Made by a program: the position numbers and the translations under genes | In this document: piece after piece, positions 58,709 through 64,000 of the stretch | How the letters are laid out: every line of letters begins with the position of its first letter | Numbering within the stretch: position 1 is the stretch's first letter | Assembly: GCA_021014325.1 (NCBI GenBank) | Contig: CM037471.1 | Coordinates: 21,348,818 to 21,412,817 of the forward strand | Source: Plazaster borealis | Taxonomy: Eukaryota > Echinodermata > Asteroidea > Forcipulatida > Labidiasteridae | DNA length: 64,000 bases | Direction: 5' to 3' | Notes under the pieces: generated by a model | Databases searched by the model: none | What the model was told of the DNA's origin: nothing | The model's input: the letters and a program-made list of their open reading frames with translations, nothing else

Positions 58709-61700
58709 CTACACAAGTCCAACCGGAGTGTTAGGTTCGGCGCTTAGACGCCCCTCTGTCACAGCACACGAGCAGCATGTCGGTATAGCAATGTGTCGCC
58801 ACGAGTATTCGGTCTCCCCGATCTCTCTGGCCCAAGCCATCACCCAGGAGTTTGTCACTCGACACTCGGAGAAGGAGCCATCGTCGACCGATGGGAAACC
58901 AAAACAAGCCTGGTTCTCTTGTAGGCAGGTGGTGTGCCAAAACCACTGAATCTGACTGACTTCAACCTGTGGATGCCAATGGTTAGAAACGAAAGTAAAT
59001 GATATAATCATCCAGGCCGTGGAAGACAAGTAAATTTCACAAAAGTATAGAAAAATATTTCAATGTTCTCGGCAGTGCATCCGAAATAAAGCTGCGCGGC
59101 TGATGTGTGCGAAGAGACAACGGCATGTTACCCCCCCCCCCACCTGGTCGGGCCGATTTCACAAAGAGCCGAGAGTGATCTTAACTGTGTGTCAATCTTA
59201 ATTGCTAAGCAAAGTGTGATGCACAGTACAAATCACTATGATGATGTATTAAAACTCATCTGAAGATGAATCTTAGTGCAGCCCAGTCTACATTGGCTAC
59301 CTGTTAATCAACGCATTAACTATACAAGATGTTCTTATATCAATGTGTCAATAATTTGTTAGAAGGTAAATAAAGCAAATTTTCTACTGGGTAAAAATAA
59401 TATGTAAAACGGCTGCAATGACCTAGGTTGCATGCACGAGAGAGCATCTAATTTCCGGGGGCGTTACAGCGGGCCTCCGATCCCACGCCGTATAAGGGCT
59501 TTGCGTTCGCTCACTACCCTGGCTGGATTGATGTTTCATCCTATAGCTGAACGGCTAGCGTGTGGCCTCGTATAATTAGCTCATATTATCCTCCCCACCC
59601 CAACCTGTAATTTTCTAAAAAAGAGTTCACACCTCTGAAGTGTCCCAGATTGCACAATAGGGCACGTGATGTTTAACAATTTTCAGGGGACCTAAAGCGG
59701 GCCCCGTACCCCCACGCCGTAAGGTCCGTTGCGCTTCACTCGCTGATTCGTCTCGTAGAAATGCCCCATGCTACAATTTCATCCTGGCTAGAATGTTGTT
59801 TCTATTTACACGGCAATGGAGGGGCGGGGGGGGGGGGCACACGGTAACATTGTTACTTTAACTTCCGCCCTCCCCAGTCATAAAAGGACTGTGTTGAATC
59901 CATGTAATACTGTAGTTAACTTATGCATCGTTGTCTAGCCCGACAAGGACGCAAACTTGGTATTTAGGCCTATGTACATAAACCAATGGAACTTTGGGGT
60001 CTCGGTGTGCCTCCCCCTCCCCCCACACACTTTCTGTAAAAAAAGAATCCTGGATCCTCGCGTGCGTGTACAAATATTTTGCAGGAGTTAAAATATACAT
60101 AATTTTCAAGAGCTTCCGGAAGAGACGATGCAGTGAAACAGAAGGACATGTTGTAACACGTCCGCAATGAATCAAACAGCCTTCTTGTCTATGCTTACCT
60201 GAACGTTATAAATATCCGTAGCGGTTTGTACATGAATCCATTCATTAGTTACTGGACATGCTCGTAATGGCGGACTGTGGTCTCTCTAAAAGTTAAAAAG
60301 TTTGTAAGATTTCAACATTTGAAGTCACCATTTTACATTGTTGTAAGATTTAAACAATTAAAGTCACAATTTGTAACAGTTTGTAATTAAGGCACAATTG
60401 AATTCAACACCCGTTTTTACAGTCTGTAAGATTTCAACATATGAAGTCACCATTTTACAGTGTGTAAGATTTCAACAATTCTAAAGTCACCATTTTACAG
60501 TTGTAAGATTCAAACAATTTGTAACCACTATTTTACAGTTGTAAGATTTGAACAATTTACTATAGCCTTTTTCAGATGTAGTGGACGTATGATTGCACTG
60601 TTCTGTTTGGGTGTATCGATTTACCCTAACCAATTGCCCTGTGTCAACCATAGTTTCAAAATGGCTAACAAAGTCACCATTTTACAGTTTGTATCTTTTA
60701 ACAAAAGTTACTAATCGTTGACGGATGTTTTGTGTGTTGAATATCTCAAGTGAAAGTTGTTGGTTCCTCGACTGAGCGGAAACAGCTATTTGATATTTTA
60801 AATCATGTTTTTTGCCGTAAATTTGGCTCAAACAATCGGTAGATGCATCTTTAAGGTAACATTTCTCTTGATTTATTTATATATTAGACTCTAAAAACTC
60901 CGGAGTCAGAATTGACTAGGATTCGGGTTCCCAGGGGGCCTTCACCCCACCCTCCCCCCCCAAAAAAAAACACCCAAAAAACAACAACAACAACAAAACC
61001 GGGATTTTAACCCATACTGACCCAGATATGGGCCAGGCCCCGCGAGATCCAGAAGTTTTCAATGTGTAGACTAACACATTAGGACTCGATATCATTCTCG
61101 CACTGGTTGACACCAGCAAGTACAGAGACCGAGTTAGTACCTAAAACCGTGTAATGAAAATACTAAATGCAAACTAGGCTATAGAGAATGTGCCCCAAAA
61201 CTCCTTACCTTAAATATAGAAATAGGCGGCTCTTGAAGAAATTCTCCCGATTGTTGATTCCAGACCAAACCGATGGCAGGCATTCCTGGGATATGTCTGG
61301 GCCTGGTTGGTGCAAAAGATATCCTTAACGAGGCTGTATCATCCATAGATGGGATAGAGATCAGATCGTAGATGGTCGGTCTCTCTGGAATGCTTCGTAG
61401 CTCAGGAGGAACGTCTAAGATATCAATGAATGGCTACATTAAGAGGTAAAATAAGAAGGGAAAAAAAAACTTATACTTCTACTGATTCAGATTTATATGA
61501 AACTATTACAAAGTTGACACCAGCGTGAAAAAAAAACAAGTTCGCAAAAAATATAGCAAGTTCATGAGATTTGTTAAAACAGTATAATATGTATAAGTAA
61601 CAAACACAAGCGAAATAATTGACTGGGTATTTTTTGTTTAAAAAAAATAAAATACTAAATACTAAAATACCGCTAAATACTGCTTGATAGAACTATACAA

Positions 61701-61824
61701 AATATTCAGACATGCATTAACAAAACGGTATTGAATATATTTGTACATTGTACATAGCTGATTACCTCTGGCAAATGTATTGTTGATGCATGTGTTGAAT
61801 CCACGCTTGTCTTTCCAAAAACTA
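58709..61824 (-). CDS. Spatzle/Trunk-type secreted cystine-knot ligand, 5' end not found
   Basis: Four minus-strand exons join in phase: 61766-61824, 61209-61433, 60199-60285 and 58709-58966 (stop TAG), 208 complete codons. The proregion is proline-rich. A Lys-Arg pair is created exactly at the exon 2/3 junction (SIFK|RDHSPP), a plausible processing site. The C-terminal 112 residues hold seven cysteines: ACPVTNEWIHVQTATDI, HTTCLQENQACFGF, SECRVTNSWVMAWA and WRHIAIPTCCSCAV. The spacing and the final I-P-T-C-C-S-C match the Spatzle/Trunk/PTTH cystine knot, whose members are secreted, proteolytically activated ligands of Toll- or Torso-type receptors. Seven cysteines fit three intrachain bonds plus one interchain bond. 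The signal-peptide exon must lie right of 61824, ending with one base of a split codon; I did not find it. Receptor and role are unknown. Confidence 0.85.
59358..60690. repeat. dispersed composite repeat, copy 2, interrupted
   Basis: 59358-59440 matches 15340-15425 (GTTAGAAGGTAAATAAAGCA onward). 60296-60480 and further tandem units to about 60690 match 15426-15535 (TTTGTAAGATTTCAACATTT). The 0.85 kb between contains G-runs (59820-59836) and Spatzle-like exon 3, so the second half lies just beyond that exon. Confidence 0.7.
60889..61100. repeat. repeat with AATTGAC..GGATTCGGGT, copy 1
   Basis: ACTCCGGAGTCAGAATTGAC then TAGGATTCGGGTTCCC recurs at 62425-62465. Its right part includes GAACCCAT-type ends and an A/C-run at 60953-60980. 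It lies in the Spatzle-like intron between exons 2 and 3. Confidence 0.6.
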
Positions 61825-62418
61825 CTGCAAAGGAAAAACAAACAAAAGCACGTGACCACGAGCCAAATCACGTGTAGGTTGATTTTTTACGGAGTTTCAT
61901 TGGGTGCCGCCAGATTGACTTCTTAGTTTCAGTCATTCGTTTTGGCGAGATAATTGCCCATAATTATGCACAAGCGCCATCTTAAAAAATATACCGCAAT
62001 GCAATTTGGGAAGCTAAGTATGACAGTTAAAAAATAATTCAAGCTGCCAAGACGGAGGCCATGCTGAAGTTTACATGTAACTATGGCAATATTATAGTGT
62101 TGTGTACCGCATTGCTTCAAAATCAGCGCACCGTGATGGTTGCCGGTGTTGCTTGGACTCGGATTTCACCCAGAATCCTTTGCGTGTCGATCATGCGCAT
62201 TGGGACATGCTTTTGGCCTCGTTAGCTGGATCTGGCATTCCTACAGTTTGTTCGAAAGTGCACCATACACCATTTATACTTTAACGCAGAACTACTCCAG
62301 CGATTATTCAAAGTTCACATGAATTGCATTGACAATGTTTCCTTTTTGAAATTTCCACGAGTTTCTGCTCCAGGAAGAGACATTATTCGGCAAGGAATCA
62401 AATAAGGCTACATGGACG
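61825..62418. other. sequence upstream of the Spatzle-like exons, no exon found
   Basis: I looked here on the minus strand for a signal-peptide exon ending with one base of a split codon and saw no candidate with a good donor. Confidence 0.3.
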
Positions 62419-62655
62419 AGTCCTATAAACTCCCGAGTCAGAATTGACCCGGATTCGGGTCCCGTGGGAGCCTGACCCACTCTGACCCGGAATTTGTGTC
62501 AAAATGACCCCCAAATGGGTCAAACTGATGCAGAATCAGATTAAAATCTTTCTTTTTTTACCACTAAAAAGGATCAGCATGACGCATAATTGGGTCGGGT
62601 CCTCTGGGACCAGGAATCCTGGTCAATTCTGAACCGAAAGTCTTTATAAGAGTCT
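62419..62655. mobile_element. MITE, copy 2 of the AATTGACCCGGATTC repeat
   Basis: TCCTATAAACTCCCGAGTCA followed by GAATTGACCCGGATT is mirrored at the right end by CCTGGTCAATTCTGAACCG and CTTTATAAGAG. Degenerate TGACCC units fill the interior. Confidence 0.65.
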
Positions 62656-64000
62656 TGCGTCTAATGGGACGTTTGCCAATCAACAACAAAGAACCAAACC
62701 TTTAATGGAGTCTATAAAGGCCTACCTTCACACTCGTGTTAAATTCCAATTAAAAAAAATCTTTAGGCGAATTTGACTACAAAATTATACAAGTGGTACT
62801 AATTAGTATACCACGGGCCCCAAGACCAATGCAGATCATCGCCGGGTTTGCCTTTCTCGGTACCTCTGGTGTTTACACTCCTAGAGCGTATAGGCCGATG
62901 GCCGTGCCACGCGGGCAATTTTCTTCTCTGCCCGGTTAACATTTTTCCGAGGAATATTTTCCCCGAAATATTTGCATGTCTTCTGACTGTAATGAGATTG
63001 ATTGTTGTAAAGGTAACTATTATTAGGATGGTACAATGAATGCTGGTTCTTGCTCGTTAAGGGATATTATCACAGGCGCAAATGAAGTACAATGTAAGAC
63101 TAATTCACAATTTTTTGAACATCAAGCTTCCTCATATTTTTGAAAAAGAATTTGAATTTAAATAGGAGCCACAATTTCATTATCGAAAGTTTCATCATGG
63201 TCAACATATATTCTGAGTTACATTCAGGGTCAAAGGTTCTTGTAATTGTTGTTTTGCTTTGTTTTCAACATTTCAATTCCTTTATTTTAAAGGTATAGTC
63301 ATCATTTGTTGGGTTTTTTTGTCAATGGAAAGCTGATTTAGGCAAGATTATCGAAACAGATAGAAGAAAATTCACATTTGAACGTTCCAGCTGAATACAG
63401 TGCCTACTTATTAAGAAAATTTTTCAAAAACGGTCACAGTCTTTTCATAAAGAACGTCAAATCCCTCCCTGTTTAGCGAGATGATAGCGGGTACTGAATG
63501 CATCTCTGGCCGTAGTGAGGGCAGCATTCAAACGGACACCACAGAAATTTCCAAAAGTTGCCTGCAGGGGATCTTTGGAAATTCAAAATTTTTCGAAATA
63601 CTTTTATTGATATCTAATCAACGGAAGCACTTCGGACGAACTCTTACTACCATTGCCATCTTAACAAGATAGGCATTCGGATACAAAATCTACAAATTTG
63701 TTTAGGGTCATTACCAAAGTATGACCCTGCCTTTAAAAGGTTTTTTTTAACCTTTTCTTTGAGAAACAACAGTGAAATGTAGCTTGATCTTATTGAATGA
63801 ATCTTGGGCCTAACAGATTTCAGTGTCCTATTTGTCAACACATGTAAATAAACAAATAAGTTAACAAATATCAACAGAACTTACGATGACCCAAATCATG
63901 AGCAATGAAGTTTTAGAAGATTTGTTTTTTAATTCGTATAAGAATGTTGTTAATAAAAAAAATTTAAAAAAGGTTTAATAAGTTTGTTGTAATATCATCG
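62656..64000. other. AT-rich right edge, no gene found
   Basis: No supported exon. A minus-strand ATGATTTGGGTCATC before GTAAGT at 63872-63898 looks like a donor, but its phase does not fit the Spatzle-like exon 1 acceptor. Confidence 0.35.

Noticed and set aside
63872..63898. First exon of the Spatzle-like gene (MIWVI before GTAAGT)
   Set aside because: Its end phase is 0, whereas the acceptor at 61824 needs one base of a split codon.

Overview
This window looks like animal nuclear DNA. Genes are split into small exons with GT-AG introns, intergenic space is AT-rich and dense in short inverted-repeat transposons, and no bacterial-type operon is present. The repeat families (TTAA-flanked foldback elements, tRNA-derived SINEs, arrays of CCGGTTTGAACC / TCAAGGTCA repeats, hairpin-ended elements) resemble those I know from echinoderms. 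A sea star is my best guess; this is inference from remembered repeats, not a search.

Layout: 1-3.9 kb is a T-rich, possibly transcribed stretch with one 149-residue ORF and a 30-bp minisatellite. 4.7-7.7 kb holds a dispersed repeat and a nearly identical 1.25-kb tandem duplication. 8.9-14.1 kb (minus) is a five-exon gene or gene relic of an uncharacterised family with Cys/His-rich blocks that recalls Mutator-like transposases. 16.75-22.7 kb (plus) is a P-element/THAP9-type DNA transposon with terminal inverted repeats and a spliced transposase gene broken by frameshifts, with a LINE fragment near its end. 23.3-24.4 kb has a truncated BED/hAT-type fragment and a foldback element nested in another.

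The centre (27.2-51.4 kb, minus) is one six-exon gene for a membrane-anchored NXPE-family protein (neurexophilin-like plus PC-esterase domains, 606 residues when the exons are joined in phase). Its last intron contains an 11-kb satellite array (28.70-39.69 kb) of 75-bp and 68-bp units. Its other introns carry hairpin-ended repeats, SINEs and MITEs, including a SINE split by a foldback element.

The right part has a 1.5-kb foldback element whose arms carry 21-bp arrays of the palindrome CGCCCGGGCG (55.8-57.3 kb), several MITEs, and at 58.7-61.8 kb (minus) four exons of a secreted Spatzle/Trunk-type cystine-knot ligand whose signal-peptide exon was not found. From 61.9 kb to the end I found only repeats.

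The genes do not form a pathway together. The NXPE and Spatzle-like genes are probable host genes; the THAP9-like, BED/hAT-like and LINE segments are mobile-element remains.
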